64,000 nt of DNA from the NCBI RefSeq assembly GCF_000321225.1, contig NW_004450267.1, forward strand, positions 6,928,601 to 6,992,600, written 5' to 3'. The notes under the pieces are model-generated. The model saw only the letters and a list, made by a program, of their open reading frames with translations. It searched no databases and was not told the origin of the DNA. Each line of letters starts with the position of its first letter. Positions within the stretch are counted from its first letter, which is position 1. This document shows, in pieces, positions 44,991 to 57,785 of this stretch. The position numbers and the translations under genes were made by a program. This DNA is from Odobenus rosmarus divergens. Lineage: Eukaryota; Chordata; Mammalia; Carnivora; Odobenidae.

Positions 44991-46092
44991 AATTTTGTGT
45001 CTTGGTTTTATCAGGTAATATTATATCCTAAGCGGCCCTTAAAGTTGAATGACTTTAATACCTCATTGATTGGAACATTTTTACTCTTTCCATTGCATCC
45101 CCAATTACCCTCCCCACCCCTTCACTTGAAAAGCAACAGCTAGTTGAAACGTGAAGCTATCCAAGTCTTCGTGGGGAAAACAATTTCTGGAATGATGTCA
45201 TTGTTGTGTTTGCTTATTTAGGAAGGACTTTAAACTGAGCCCGGCTCCAGGGAGGACTTGTTCCTGTGTATCGTTGTAGCACCCCGCTCCTCCTTCCTTG
45301 TCTTTCCACCACAGCCGGCTCAGGGGGCTGCAGTGACTGGGTGGGTGATGGGTTCCAGCGCCCAGTTCCTTGGCACGCATGGTCAGCTTGGGGCTCCCGC
45401 TCCGGAACTGTGCCCATGGGTTTCAAGCTCTTGGATTGCTGTTATATTTGGGGTTTTGTGGGAGAGAAGTCTGTTTCCTGACAGCCACTCTGGTCTGGAA
45501 GGTGCTGACTCAGAGCCTCAGGAGCAGCTGACCTCAGCACTCTCTCACAGTCCTTCCTGCCCCTCTCCCTGCAACCTGGCCCACAAAGGGCCATGTGCTT
45601 GTGGTTTGACTTCAGGTGGGGGCTCTGGCAGAGCCAGAGCCAGGTTTGGTGGTGGGGACGTCCTGGAAAAGCTCCTTCCACTTCTCTCTGGTCTCTTTGT
45701 CTATCAGACGCTTCTAGTCTCTTGTCCCATTGCCCTCCCCCTCCCCCAGAGAGGACTGAGGGGGAATGCGAGAGAGTCCAGGTTTGTAACATGTCATGTG
45801 GCATAAAAGTTAGTAGTGGAGCAATCAGACTAAGGTCCAGAAGCAGTTGAACAGTTTTTGTTACTACTTTTGGGACACATTGTCATGGGAATGTTTCAGG
45901 GCTGTTGTGTTTCCCTCTGGTTTCTAGAGGCAGCAGAACCTAGACAATGGTTCTGTCCACAGACTGTCCCTGTTTGTGCAAAGGGAGCTTTTGGGAGCCA
46001 TTGTGAGGGTTTCTGTTCTTCTGAGTCTCATGAAGTGTTGACCCTTCAGAGCCCCTCTGTCACTGGAACATGAGAAGAAGTAGGACATGGTC

Positions 46093-46296
46093 GGGGCGCC
46101 TGGGTGGCTCAGTCGTTAAGCGTCTGCCTTCGGCTCAGGTCATGATCCCAGGGTCCTGGGATTGAGTCCCACATCGGGCTCCCTGCTCAGCGGGACGCCT
46201 GCTTCTCCCTCTCCCACTCCCCCTGCTTGTGTTCCTGCTCTCGCTAACTCTCTCTGTGTGTCAAATAAATAAATAAAATCTTTAAAAAAAAAAAAA
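46093..46296 (+). mobile_element. CAN-SINE, sense, young, full length
   Basis: gggcgcctgggtggctcagt head, CT-rich stretch, aaataaataaataaaatctt and pure A tail. Perfect 17-base duplication agaagtaggacatggtc at 46076-46092 and 46297-46313. Confidence 0.96.
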
Positions 46297-47753
46297 AGAA
46301 GTAGGACATGGTCTGTTTAGTTGTTCTTAATATAATAAAAGATTATTGCTCAAACTTTGTTCTTTGTTGGTTACCATATCCAAATAGTGCATTTCCTGGG
46401 ATTTGAGTTACTCCATTGTGGTAAACTGTTGAAATCTGTCTCAGCCCTTAAGTTTTCAGCACTCTCTGTACTTCGAATGACTGCACAGTGAATAACTCGC
46501 TAATGGTCAGCCTACTTCTTGGGTTTCATATATTGGGAAAACTTAAATAGGATATGGAGTTTTGAACAGAGCCCTTTTGACTTCTGAACAGCCCTTTTGA
46601 ACAGAGTCTTGTGACTGCAAGATCCCAAAAGTACATCTAAGTAAGGTGTCAAATATTTTACTTCCTCTAATAGGCTCTTTGGCCAGTTTTTACTTTATAT
46701 ATATATTTTTCTTTTTAATAGAGATTTTTGTATAGATACATAAATCCTTTAATATGTGGCAGGCAGGCAGAGGTTAAGGGGCATCTGGAGTTCCCTCCCA
46801 AACATAAAAAAATGGGGAGCGACAGTAATGGCATCATCGGCAGAGGCCAGAGCCAGCCTCCAAGCACAGGCTCTGGGTCTGGGCTGATGGCTTCCAGAAG
46901 GCTTCACGAGGCTCTCTGACACCTCTCCAGTTACAAGCGCCTCTGACATTCAGGCCTGGTTTTAGACTTCTTGATTCTTGCCAAATGAAACACCTCCTTT
47001 GGCAGTAGTTATCCAGCTATGTTTATAAAAGTTCTCACCATATTTATCCTGTTTTTCTTCAGAAATATAATTTTCACACTCAGGGTAAGTATCCCAATGG
47101 CCATTCCCGGGTCTGTGGTCACAGTTGTACCTTCTGCCACTGCATCAAAATTTGCATATTTCATAAATGGGTTGTTAGAGGACCATCTTGAATGCAACTC
47201 TACAACAAAGGCCTCGAAAAGTACCTTTTGAATGAACCAAGATTTGACATATTTAATGTTCTAAGAAAGGGGCCTCTTGGCAGGATTGCTACTACTGTGT
47301 GCCTCAGGTGGGAGAGCCTAGAAAATTCTTCAAGTTTTTGCATGTATATCAGTCTTTGCTCAGTTTATTGATGGTTACCCAGGTGCTAATGGTAAATATA
47401 AAAATACAAAATATATGTATTTTCTAGAGAAAGGGCCTCTTTTCCCCAAAGGAACATCCACATTGCAGTTCCCCTTATCTGCTATTATATAAATCCGAAT
47501 TATGCACATGACAGCAAAAGTTGAGAGAGTCATGTTCCACTGTAGAGTGCTCAGGATATGGAGGCTCTAAGAACAGAATTTATTACAGGATTATTCAGTA
47601 ATTATGATTGTAAGGCATGCTATTCCCCTAATTAGTAAAAACACTTACACAGAGACCATTTACCAGTGCATGTTCAAATCTGGATTCTAACCCTGGCACT
47701 GCCCCTTTCTACCTCTGTGACCTTGGACTCGACTTACTACCTCCCTGACAGAT

Positions 47754-47940
47754 ATATTCTTTTAAGTTTTGATTTAAATTCCAGTTAGTTAACATAGAGT
47801 GTAATATTTGTTTTGGGTGTACAGTGTAGTAATTCAACAGTTCCATACAACACCCAGTGCTCATCACAAGTGCCCTCCTTAATACCCATCACCTATTTCA
47901 CCCATCCCCCACCCACCTCCTTTCTGGTAACCCTCAATTT
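47754..47940 (-). mobile_element. L1 3' UTR fragment, antisense, inserted in MIR
   Basis: 'ttccagttagttaacataga', 'ttgttttgggtgtacagtgt' and 'ccagtgctcatcacaagtgc' are typical of a carnivoran-type L1 3' end in reverse. Short flanking repeats ctgacagat (47745-47753) and ctggcagat (47941-47949). Confidence 0.7.
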
Positions 47941-48010
47941 CTGGCAGATCTTTTTTTATCTATCAAATACCACCAGAGAGTTGTTGTGAGCATCAAATAG
48001 AACAATGTCT

Positions 48011-48228
48011 GCCGGCGCCTGGGTGGCTCAGTCGGTTGAGCATTCGACTCTTGGTTTTGGCTCAGGTCATGGTCTCAGGGACGTGGGATCAAGCCCTGTG
48101 TTGGGCTCCGTGCTTGGCGCAGTCTACTTGAGATTTTCTCTCTCTCTCCCTTCGCCCTTCCCCTTCACTCTCTCTCTCTCTCTCAAATAAATAAATAAAT
48201 AAATAAAATATTTGAGAAAGAAAGAAAA
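48011..48228 (+). mobile_element. CAN-SINE, sense
   Basis: ggcgcctgggtggctcagtc head, CT-rich stretch, AAATAAAT tail. Duplication agaacaatgtc at 47999-48009 and 48229-48239. Confidence 0.93.
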
Positions 48229-50005
48229 AGAACAATGTCCAAAAAGCTCCTTGCACAGCTGGCTCTCCATCAGGGATGTTGAGTAAGTGTCATGACCTGG
48301 TCTCCCCATCCCACCCCTTCTTGGAGAAACATTTTCTTCCACAGAGATAAGTATCAGAGACATTCATGGCATCAAAACAGGTTGGTTTCAGAAGTTCTCA
48401 ACAGGCACCCCATGATCAAGAATTCCCTAAGAATTCCATCTGTATCCAGACATTGCTCAAGTTCACTTGAGAGACAAAAAGGTACCAACATTTAGGGCCT
48501 AGCCCTACAATGAAACAATGCATCTTTCAGACTAGCCACATGAACCAGGTATGCTGGACTGCTTATGTCTGGGGTCAGCCAGCTTCTTGCAGCTTGCGAT
48601 TAGAGAAAGTTCTTTGGCAAAACCAGAGTGTAGCAAGTATCCGATGTTAGTGTGGCTAAAGATACGGAAACCATGATCTCTGATTGCAGGTCATTTTGTT
48701 TTAGGTAGGTTGCTGATTTCCTCTCATTCAATAAGAGCTCACTGAGCATTGTTCACATGCCAAGTGTTGTGCTGGGTGCCAGGATTACAGAGCTAGAGTT
48801 GCTTGAATTAATTTCTAAATGTTTGTACCCCTAGAATTTTCCACTTCTCAGAAACTTGCTGGGATTGAGGAATGAGGATATGAATCACTCATGTTTCTAC
48901 CTTTACCATCCAGACTTTTATGAGATCTTGAAAGACAAGGGAGAGAATATTGGGAAACCATGTTGAGAACCTGCCTTGTTCCATGCTCTGAGCTTCGCTT
49001 TGGGAATGGAGTTTTCTTACTGCCCTTGCTCACTGCCCAAATCTTGTTTCTGCAAAGGTCTTCAGCAACAATTCACCAGTGATTCTGAAAAATGGACTAT
49101 TCTAAGCATTGGATCTCACCTCACTGCCTTTCTCTCTCTACTTAGAAAGGGAAATGTGCAAGAGCAGCCCCTGTGATGAGGACCCTGTGCATGCCTTTGA
49201 ACGTCAGAACTGATCCTTAAGGGCATGACACTTGGCTTGTGAAAGAAATAATGAAACTTAAAAAGCAAAGGAAAATCCTAGGAAGACCATGAGAATGCCA
49301 AAAATAAGATCTTGGTCATGTATAGGTTTGGGTGGTATTAGTTTTTTGATGTTATAGAATAACACATCAGACAATTTTCCAGTCTTTAGTTAAATTGAAC
49401 ACTTAAAGTACTTGTTTCATTTCTTGGTCGTTGAGCCATAACTTTGCCTTTGGTCTTGATTTGGAAACTGTGACATAATTGGTTATAGGCCTGTGTTGCT
49501 CACTGCCTCTGGTGGGGTGGGGCGGAATTGGATGGAGGAAACCTGTTTTCCTTAGGGGGAGTGTTCATGACTCTAAGAACACTGACCTAAGAACCCACCC
49601 AGATGCAAATTCTCCCTGGTGTCTGGAAGTTGCTCTGAGTGAGTTTGACCTGCTGCAATTTTGGCTTCCTCTGTCTGGGACCTTCCTAAACCCTGCCTGT
49701 TGCCCTCTGACCCAGAGAATGGGGTCACTCCAGTTACCCCAGCTCACAACCACCACTCCTAAAAGTTTTGATCCGGTGACCCCACCGTCCCTAAGCTAAA
49801 GGAATATACTTCCCAAGTTAGTATGTTATTTCAGCATTTTGCTCTCATCATGAGCAAGCACGAAATAGTGGGATTATTTGTGTCTTGTGCCTTTCCTAAT
49901 AGCACCCCTAGTCACACACAGTGGGCCAACATTGTTTTACCTGTTTAACGGTTTACACTTAGGGAAACTGAGACCCAGAACTTGGACTAAAGCTCACTGT
50001 GATTC

Positions 50006-50130
50006 TTTTAAGTAGGCTCCATGCCCAGCGCGGAGTCCATCGTGGGGCTTGAACTCACGACCCTGAGATCAAGACCTGAGCTGAGATCAAGAGTTGGACG
50101 CTTGACCAACTGTGCCACTCAGGTGCCCCA
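50006..50130 (-). mobile_element. Older CAN-SINE, antisense, 5'-shortened
   Basis: 'aagtaggctccatgcccagc', 'gacgcttgaccaactgtgcc' and end actcaggtgcccc. Flanked by tgtgattct and tatgattct. Confidence 0.88.
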
Positions 50131-50606
50131 TATGATTCTGGATTATAGATTCAGACCAGGAGAACCTTGCAAATAAATAGTTACCTCTTTTCTACCTAAT
50201 TTTACTTATTTTAATTAGCTTGAGGCCCTTCTCAAATCTCTGAATTACCAGTCCAGCCTTCTCCACTGTCACCACCCAAGCACTGAGCCCACATTTTCCA
50301 AGTCTTACCTAATGAGTGCTCTTTATTTCATTCAGAATTTTAGGAAACATTTTGTGCCTGTTTTCCCAATGAGTGTTTGTCTGGGTTACATAAGGATGTA
50401 TCAGACACAGCAGACCAGGCTGAAGGTCACATGTGAACCAAGGGACTGGCTGAGGTACCTGTCCTTTTATGACTACTATTTGATGGAAGGCAGAGTGTTC
50501 CTCTTTGTATTCAGTGGGTGTCTATCTGTTCTTATTGATTATGCTGAACCCACTTTCCTGAAATGAACCTTTGTTAGCCTGTTCTAATTTATAAACCACT
50601 CTTGAC

Positions 50607-50760
50607 ATGAATGATGTCACTTCGTTGTTGTTACTCTACCAGGCGATTGATGTGGCTGTTACTGATCCAACCCAAGTGGAGGAGGCTGTGGCTGAGAAGA
50701 TTGGCCTGTTGGCCACACTCCCCACCAGTGGTTGGTCCAAAGCCTTGACCCAATAAAAGC
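50607..50760 (+). other. Codon-like short open frame, preceded by an acceptor-like site and ending in AATAAA
   Basis: 49-codon open frame from ATG 50607 to TAA 50754-50756. The part after the acceptor-like ttgttactctaccag (ends 50642) reads DPTQVEEAVAEKIGLLATLP and closes SGWSKALTQ, with protein-like composition. The stop lies inside aataaa (50752-50757). I do not recognise the peptide. Spliced to the preceding ITGB5 exon (phase 1) it would read Gly-Asp-stop, not this frame. It could be a chance frame, a gene fragment, an LTR remnant or a cryptic terminal exon. Confidence 0.25.
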
Positions 50761-53419
50761 CCACCTCCCCTAACTCTCAGGGGGTATTCTTGGGCAGCTG
50801 CTTCCTGCCATCTTGTGGCTTGGCTGGGCTCCTAGCAGCCAAGCTTCAGCGTGGCCCACTCATGTGACATTCCAAACTAGCTCTGACCATTAAGAGTGCT
50901 GCACCCGGCTCTGAACAGTGGCCAGCTGAGGGTGGAACATGGCAACTGTTAACCAACCACAACACGACAGATTTCCAGATTGAAAATAGTAACCCTCTCA
51001 TCCTGTTTCAGTGATCAAGAGGGTAGCGAATTCATGTCTCTCCAGATGTGGTTGGCATTCCCCAGAATTGCCTGCCAGGTGGATTGGGCAAGTTAAGCCA
51101 AATTCAAGATGTTGATCTGAGAAACCTCTGTTTCTTTTGGCCACAGGCCCTCTGTTTTTCTTTCTGAGTCAGCATTCCTTAGGGTCCTATGAGGACTATG
51201 GTTCATCTCACTCAGCTGTTTACAGACTTCTTTGAAACTGGAAAGATGAGTTCATTAAAGAACACAGATTTTTCCGTCTTCCATCCATTGCTTTAATCTC
51301 CTGTGATTGATAGAGTTGGGCCAGAGACCAAGTCCTTTCCTTGCCACCCTCATGCGAAATGCAGTAGTAATTCGAGGGACTTGGCAGCCAGTCGTCAGCA
51401 TTGAGAAATCAGGTGCTAAGACAGGAAGGGCAAAGGTACCCTTTGGGAGGGCTGTTGCCTTTGACAATGGAGTCTTAGCTTTCCAGCCAATGCTGTCATC
51501 TTAGAAAGTAATGTTGAGGTTTGGAGAAGCTTCGCTTAAAAGCAACATCACCTTATTTGTTTAGTGGTGGTCATATTTTGTTGCTCAGATACAACATGAA
51601 TGCAACATATGGTCCAACAGATGAAGGCAAAGGGTGAGGGACTTGTCGGGACATTGCCCCTTGGGAAATGCCATCAATTGACCTGTTACAAGGGCCCATT
51701 AGTTGACACTAAGCCAAGGACGGAGGAGCAGCTGGCCCTGAAACTGAGGATGCATCATTGTTCACATGTCTGAAGAGCCTTTTGCTGGAGAAATCTGAAC
51801 AGTATGCAAGAGCAAGAGTGGGGTGTAAAGCTTGTGACTTCTGCTTGACCGTGACCTGCCAAAGGAAAGAGAATTCTTAACCATTTTTTCCTCATGGTAT
51901 TCTAAATCTTTGGATTTCTTTGGACATGTGTTAAGAAATCACATTTAAGTTCATAAGCCTCAATAATACTTCTCTGTTCCCTTTCTAATTTACAGCTTTG
52001 GATGTCTTCCCTCAGGACTTCAGGCTCATCCTAATGATGTTCCCAGCCTCTAGCAACATGTTCTGAGCACCTACTGTATGCCTGGCAATTCTAGGCATTG
52101 GGCAAACAAAAATAAAATGCCATCTTTGATTAGCATGGGTTTGCAGGCTAACGGGTTGAGGCAAATGAGTAAATAAACAAATACATCCATGTAATAAGTG
52201 ATTTTATATCTGCACTTTCCTCTTAATGAAGTCTCCCATCAGCTCTTGAACATGCTCAGGTCTCTTCATTCTAAAAAAAAAAAAAAAGAGAGAGAAACCC
52301 TCAACCGCCCACTCCTCACTTGCCCTTCTTTCCTCCATATTCACAGCTGTATTTCTGAAAACATTTGTCCCTGCCCAGTCAGCCCTCACCTCAGTCTTCC
52401 CAGATCCCTAGAGATCCCAGATCTCTTCAGAACCAGCACATAGTTCTCTTCTGATTCTCCTTATCTCCCCTTTGATTGGTTTGTGTAAGCCAGAAACCCA
52501 GAAATCCTCCTGCTCCCTGCCTTCTCCTACCTCCCACATTCCATCTGCCACCAAGTTGGCCACTGACTGCTTATATTTCTTCGTAATTCATCTTCTTTCC
52601 ATCTCCTTGACCACCGCCATGGTCGGTCTGCAAGGTGATTACTGCAAAACCAAAACATGCCAGTGTTCAGCACCTCGTATGTGTTTTGCAATGGCCAGAA
52701 GCTAGGGTGACTCAAGGGGTAGCCTAGATGTTGGACCACAAAATAGAAATGCAGAAGCTGTGCTGTAGGTGAGGAGGAGCCAGGGAAGGGCTCTACGCGA
52801 GAGTGTCATCACAGTTTACATTTTAGAAAAGTGCTGTGGTGGCCACATGGAACCTGACTTGGAGGAGGGGCAGATGCATCCTGAGAAGGCAGCCAGGTGG
52901 GAGGCTGCCTCCAGGCGAGGTTCTCTGCTTACCTCAAGCCATAGGAGTTTATTATCAGGCCATTTGGGGGCTAAAGGATAAACTTAAATTCCTTCATCTA
53001 ACACTCAGGCCTCCTTCCTCCATCCTCAGACACCCTCCCCTCCCTCCTATCTATTTGTCCATCTATCCGTATATACATACATTCAATAGGCCTGTATCTA
53101 TTTCTCCATCCTTGCTTCCCATTCTAGTATAATTCTCCTTTTCAGATACTTCCCTTCCTGGCTGCCCCCTGTATTCATCTTCACAAATGAACTCATGCAA
53201 CTTTGGTTTTTTACACCCAAAATGCCTTCTCTCTTCTACTATTCCAGAACCTATAGCTGAACCTGGAGCCTATGACAATCTCTCCGGATTTCTCCCTGCT
53301 CTGACCTTAAGCAGTATTGTGACGGTGGTGGAGAAACTGTAGAGCCTGCCTAGTCTACTGCCTTTACTTTACACAAGAGGCCAAGTGATTTAATGATCAG
53401 TGATTAAAATAGCCATTCT

Positions 53420-53631
53420 TGGGGCGCCTCGGTGGCACAGTCTGTTGAAAGTCCGACTCTTGGTTTCAGCTCAGGTCATGATCTCAGGGTCATGAGATTG
53501 GGCCCCGTGCCAGGCTCCGTCCTCAGCGCAGTCTGCTCAAGATTCTCTCTCCCTTTCCCTCTGCACCTCCTGCGTGTGCTTTCTCTCTCTTTCTAAAATA
53601 AATAAATAAATCTTAAAAAAATAATAATAAA
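53420..53631 (+). mobile_element. CAN-SINE, sense, older
   Basis: ggggcgcctcggtggcacag head, 'gactcttggtttcagctcag', 'ccaggctccgtcctcagcgc', CT-rich stretch, aaataaataaataaatctta tail. The flanks aaaatagccattctt and aaaagagccagtcct are imperfect duplications. Confidence 0.92.
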
Positions 53632-53759
53632 AGAGCCAGTCCTGTGGATGGGTCTGTTGCACATTTTTAACTATACTACATCCTGGGCCCCTTGAACATT
53701 TATTCTATGTACTGATTTAACTTTTCTCACTTACTCATGACTGGATTATGCTACAGAAG

Positions 53760-54010
53760 CAGCATATGTAGTGGTTAGGAATATGGGCTCCAGAGTCAAA
53801 CAAATGTGGTTTAGATCCCTGCCCTGACACCTACTTGCCATGTAGCTTTGGATAAGTTACTTGGCCTCATGTGGCCTCTCTGTGCCTCATTTCCCATCTC
53901 TGAAAATTAGGGTGGTACGGGTACTGTGGCACAGGGTTATTGCGAGGGCTAATGAGATAATCCACGTAAAGTGCTTCAAACAGTGCCTGGCCCCTTGTGA
54001 ATATTTCATG
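53760..54010 (+). repeat. MIR, nearly full length, sense
   Basis: 'gtagtggttaggaatatggg', 'ctccagagtcaaacaaatgt', 'ttggataagttacttggcct' and 'aacagtgcctggccccttgt' span the MIR consensus. Confidence 0.85.
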
Positions 54011-54129
54011 AAGTTTCTCTAGGTTAGGAGATTTTAAACACGGCTTGATGTCTCAGTGAAATTAAAAATCTCTTGAAGGCAGTAAACTGCACATTCTATG
54101 TTGCACATTACAAAGAATCTCCCCAATCC

Positions 54130-54235
54130 CATACCGTAGATGAGGTGCGATCCCTCTTTCATTGATGAGGAAACTGGACCGTGGCCCAGAGACAGCAGGC
54201 GGGTAGCTGAGACTGCACAGCAGCATCGATGAGAA
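54130..54235 (-). repeat. MIR fragment, antisense
   Basis: 'ttcattgatgaggaaactgg' and 'ggcccagagacagcaggcgg' follow reverse-MIR order. Confidence 0.65.
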
Positions 54236-56109
54236 AAGACATCCCCAAACCGAGCAGCTCCAAGGCATTTCGAGTAGAGTGACAAGGATAGGACCGAGCT
54301 GGTCAGAGGAGACTGGACAGAGGGAGCTGAGCTCCAGGCTTGGTGAGGAGGGAGGAGGGGCCGTGTTGTCTTTGTCGGGGAGCAGCCCTTCCAGGGCACG
54401 TTCTCCAGTCGGTGACTGCCCTTGGCAGGAGGGTGCCGTGTTGACGGACTCAGAAAGCCCGTGGCGCGAAGCGTACACTTGTCGAGAGCGACATCTCCCT
54501 GGCCCCTAGAGGTTTATTCACTTGTTGCTGAGGTGCGCCAGCCTGGCTAAGATCCCTTCGGAGGGAACGGAGAACATGCCCTGTGCATTTCAAAACTCTC
54601 CATTCTTTACTTTTTCTGGAACCAAAGTCAGTGTAGGGAAAGGAAAGTTAAAGTAGTGGGAGGGGCACATTCACTTGGGACCAGACTCAGAGACACCCCG
54701 AGACTAGCGGGCAGTACGGGCGGAGCAGGGACATGAGAGGGCCTGTTATGTAACACTAAACTGCTTGTCAACAGGGAACCAGGAAGCGTACTTCCTAGGA
54801 GGGATTTCCCCTTCCTGTTTGAAAAAGCCCCGGACAGAGAGGCCATACCCTTTGGAAGCCTGTAGGTGTGTTTGGCCACAGAGAGGTCAGCCCACGTCTG
54901 GCATTGGTTCCCCATGATTTGTGTCTGTGCCAGGATGTCTGTTTACAACGAGGGCCCTCTGCTGTGTGTCTACAGTCTCAGAGCGGGGACTCTCTGAGGT
55001 TACAGGAGGCAGGACGGTGGGCTCTACTCCTCGTTGCCGTGGCGCCCTGGCTTGGCAGCTCTCAGGGCCCTGCGCCTCACAGACACTGGAAGCACATAAG
55101 GCTCACAGTTGGTTTCCTGCTCTTTTTAAGCCAATTGTTGGAGATTTTAAGACCCGACTTTGGTGACAGAAACCACCCAAATGCGCAGAAATTTTTCAGA
55201 ACACACCCCTTTTTCTTTCCTCTCACCACTTCCTGTTTACAGGCTGCCTCTTCTGAGAGGACGGGAGGCTGGGGGGCAAACAGAGCTCTAGGAGAGGGGG
55301 TACTGGGTCTGTGAGGAGAGGAAGCAAGGAAAGAGAGAGGAAGCGAGCGAGCAGTCTGCTTGGGGGCGGGGGGGCACTGACTGGTGAGAGGGAGGGAGAG
55401 AGGCAGGACCAGGAGAAGGAGAAAGGGGACTGGGCTTAGTCCTCCCTCCCCTCCCCAGCCTTCTGAGAGCCAGAATGGACTCCCGGAGGGGACTGGAGCT
55501 GCTGCGGAGGGAAGCCACAGTGTGTTCCAGAGCCGGATGGAAACTATTTTGGGACCAGCTGTGGAGAGAGACGGTTTGTGCCCTGAGGGTCTGATGTCTG
55601 CCTGGTTGTGACCCTTTGCTCCTGTGCTGGGTGAGAATGGGGAGAAGAGAATCACTTCTTGGTTCTGCCTGTCTCAGGCCGGCTCCCTCCTTCCTCAGGC
55701 CCCCCGGCCCTCAGGCATCTCCTCTGAGGTCACCCCATGGCCGCCTGGGTCCTCTGCAGGCGGGAGTCCAAGTCCAGCTTGGGGGTGAGGGGGAGCGGCG
55801 GCTTCCCTCCTGGGCCACTTCCGTGCTGCCTCAGACATACCTCAGGGAGCTCCCCCAGCAGGGCCTCAGGCCCCTTTATGGTATCGGGGCCCCCCACCAA
55901 GGCTCTGGAGGCTACAGAGCAACTGCACCAGGTCCAGGGTGTTCTCGCTTTGGGTTGGATGTGGATAGGTAACCTCAGGGGAGCTTTTAACCCTGGGTGG
56001 TTTTGGACCCAGCCTCCCAGAAAGTACTTCCCCCACTGTCCTCTGAGATCTACTCTGAGCTTCCCCTCCTCCTGTACTCCCATCATAGCATCAATGATGA
56101 GGAAGCTAG

Positions 56110-56330
56110 CTGATGTTTAGTGAGCACTTACTATATGCCAAACACTGACTGCTTTATACAGGTTAAGCGATTTAACGCATACAACAACCCAGTGAGGGAG
56201 GCATTTTTATCAGCCCCACTTTAAAAATGACGAAACCAAGATACGGAGGGGTTAAACATCAGTAACTGCTGGTAAATGGCAAATTCAGGAGGCCAGCTCA
56301 GGCGTTCTGATTCTGGAAGCCACGTGTTCA
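56110..56330 (-). repeat. MIR, antisense
   Basis: 'gtttagtgagcacttactat', 'atgccaaacactgactgctt', 'aacaacccagtgagggaggc' and 'aaatgacgaaaccaagatac' follow reverse-MIR order. Confidence 0.8.
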
Positions 56331-56839
56331 CCACACTCCCCTGCCCCATTTCCCCAACGTTTCCTTGTGCTTCCATTCTCCACCACCCATGTTCCATGGG
56401 AAACAGGCTCCTCTTCATCCTGAGCCTCTGCAGAAATCCCTACTCCCCCCTCTTTCCTGAGACTGATGGGCCTTGAGAACAGTTGGTGGGGACTGAGGAG
56501 CTGGCCCCTCCTGGTCGGCATTCTCCCAGCCCCTCAGGTCCCCCTTTAGATATTTGCTTTCCACCTCCAACTCCCTCCCCTCCTTTGAAGTTGTGCCATC
56601 CCAATTACACCAGCCTCGACTTTTCCCCTTCCCTGTCACTTACTGACATCCTGGCCATTCCTAGATTCCCCGAGGACCCTGGGCACTGCCTCACGCTTGC
56701 CCCTCTCCCCAAGCGCCACCATCCCTGCATCTCCCCGTGACATTGTCCAACGCATTGATGTCCATGTGCCTTGCTTGCTCAGCTCCAGTGGCAGTTCACA
56801 GCAATTCTAGCCCATTTCCTGGGCACCCCCATGCACCAT

Positions 56840-57010
56840 ATACCGCGTTAGGGCTTTACCTGCAATAGCACCATATTTCTTGGCAACATTTCCATGAGGA
56901 CGGCATTGTCCTCATTGACAGATGAAGAAATGGATCTTCAGATGGGTTTAGGGACTTGCCCAAGGTGACGCAGTGAATGGTGGAGGACAGACTTGAACTT
57001 GGCTCCATGC
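56840..57010 (-). repeat. MIR fragment, antisense
   Basis: 'attgacagatgaagaaatgg' and 'gacttgcccaaggtgacgca' match reverse MIR. Confidence 0.75.
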
Positions 57011-57669
57011 AGCCCCTCAGCCTCTCTCAACACAGCTGGGAGCTTGAGCATCCCATTCTGGCCACAGCTTCCCCCCTCAGCTTGCCTCCCTTTCTCCCTG
57101 CATCTTTCTCTGCTGTGACCTCTTCTTTTTAGAGCTTGCCATTCCCTCGATCCCTCTGTTTCCCCCCAAAACCTTCTCTCTTCTGAATCTTTGTCTTCAG
57201 TCAGAAGAGTGCACAAATAGATCCCATCTTCGGAATATCCTGTCTGCCTTCCTCCCCGTCTCTTCCTTACCCTACACAACCAGGTCACGTGTGGGAGCTG
57301 CCTGCTTGCAGTCGCCTCTCTGCCGGCTGGATTCTGCCCTCAGCCCTCCGGACTGTGCCGAAACCTGGCAGCCACCTAGGATTTGCCCTTCTTGGTCTCT
57401 TCTTGCCCTTGCCAGGCCTTCCCCTCATGTCCCTTTTGGCTTCCAGGCCACTGGTGCTCCTCTCTCCTCTCTAGCAGCTCCTCCCCAGCCTGCTTCAAGG
57501 GTGCCCCTTCCTCTAAATAGTCGGGATTCTATTTTATAAAGGGAGGGAAGGGGCCACGTCTTGGCCCACAGCCCACACAAGCACCATTGTGCTGATGGAA
57601 AGCTGTTGAATTCTGTAGAGCTGAAATTCTGTATAAATAGACACATTTACAACTTCCTGTCCATTTAGC

Positions 57670-57785
57670 TATCAATCATTCTAACAAAGGTAGTACTAAT
57701 AATAACTCGCACGTTGAGCGAGCCACAGCTTACAAAGTGCTTTCACATGCCCTTCAATATCCCTACCTATGTGCAGTGGAAATAT
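57670..57785 (-). repeat. Possible MIR-family fragment, antisense
   Basis: 'cttacaaagtgctttcacat' with 'aatatccctacctatgtgca' resembles a reverse MIR variant. Weak. Confidence 0.45.

Larger units (their letters stand above)
47655..48270 (+). repeat. MIR, sense, split by an L1 piece and a CAN-SINE
   Basis: MIR parts: 'ctctgtgaccttggactcga' (left), 'gagttgttgtgagcatcaaa' (middle) and a short end after 48239. The insertions are 47754-47940 (L1) and 48011-48228 (SINE). Confidence 0.65.
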
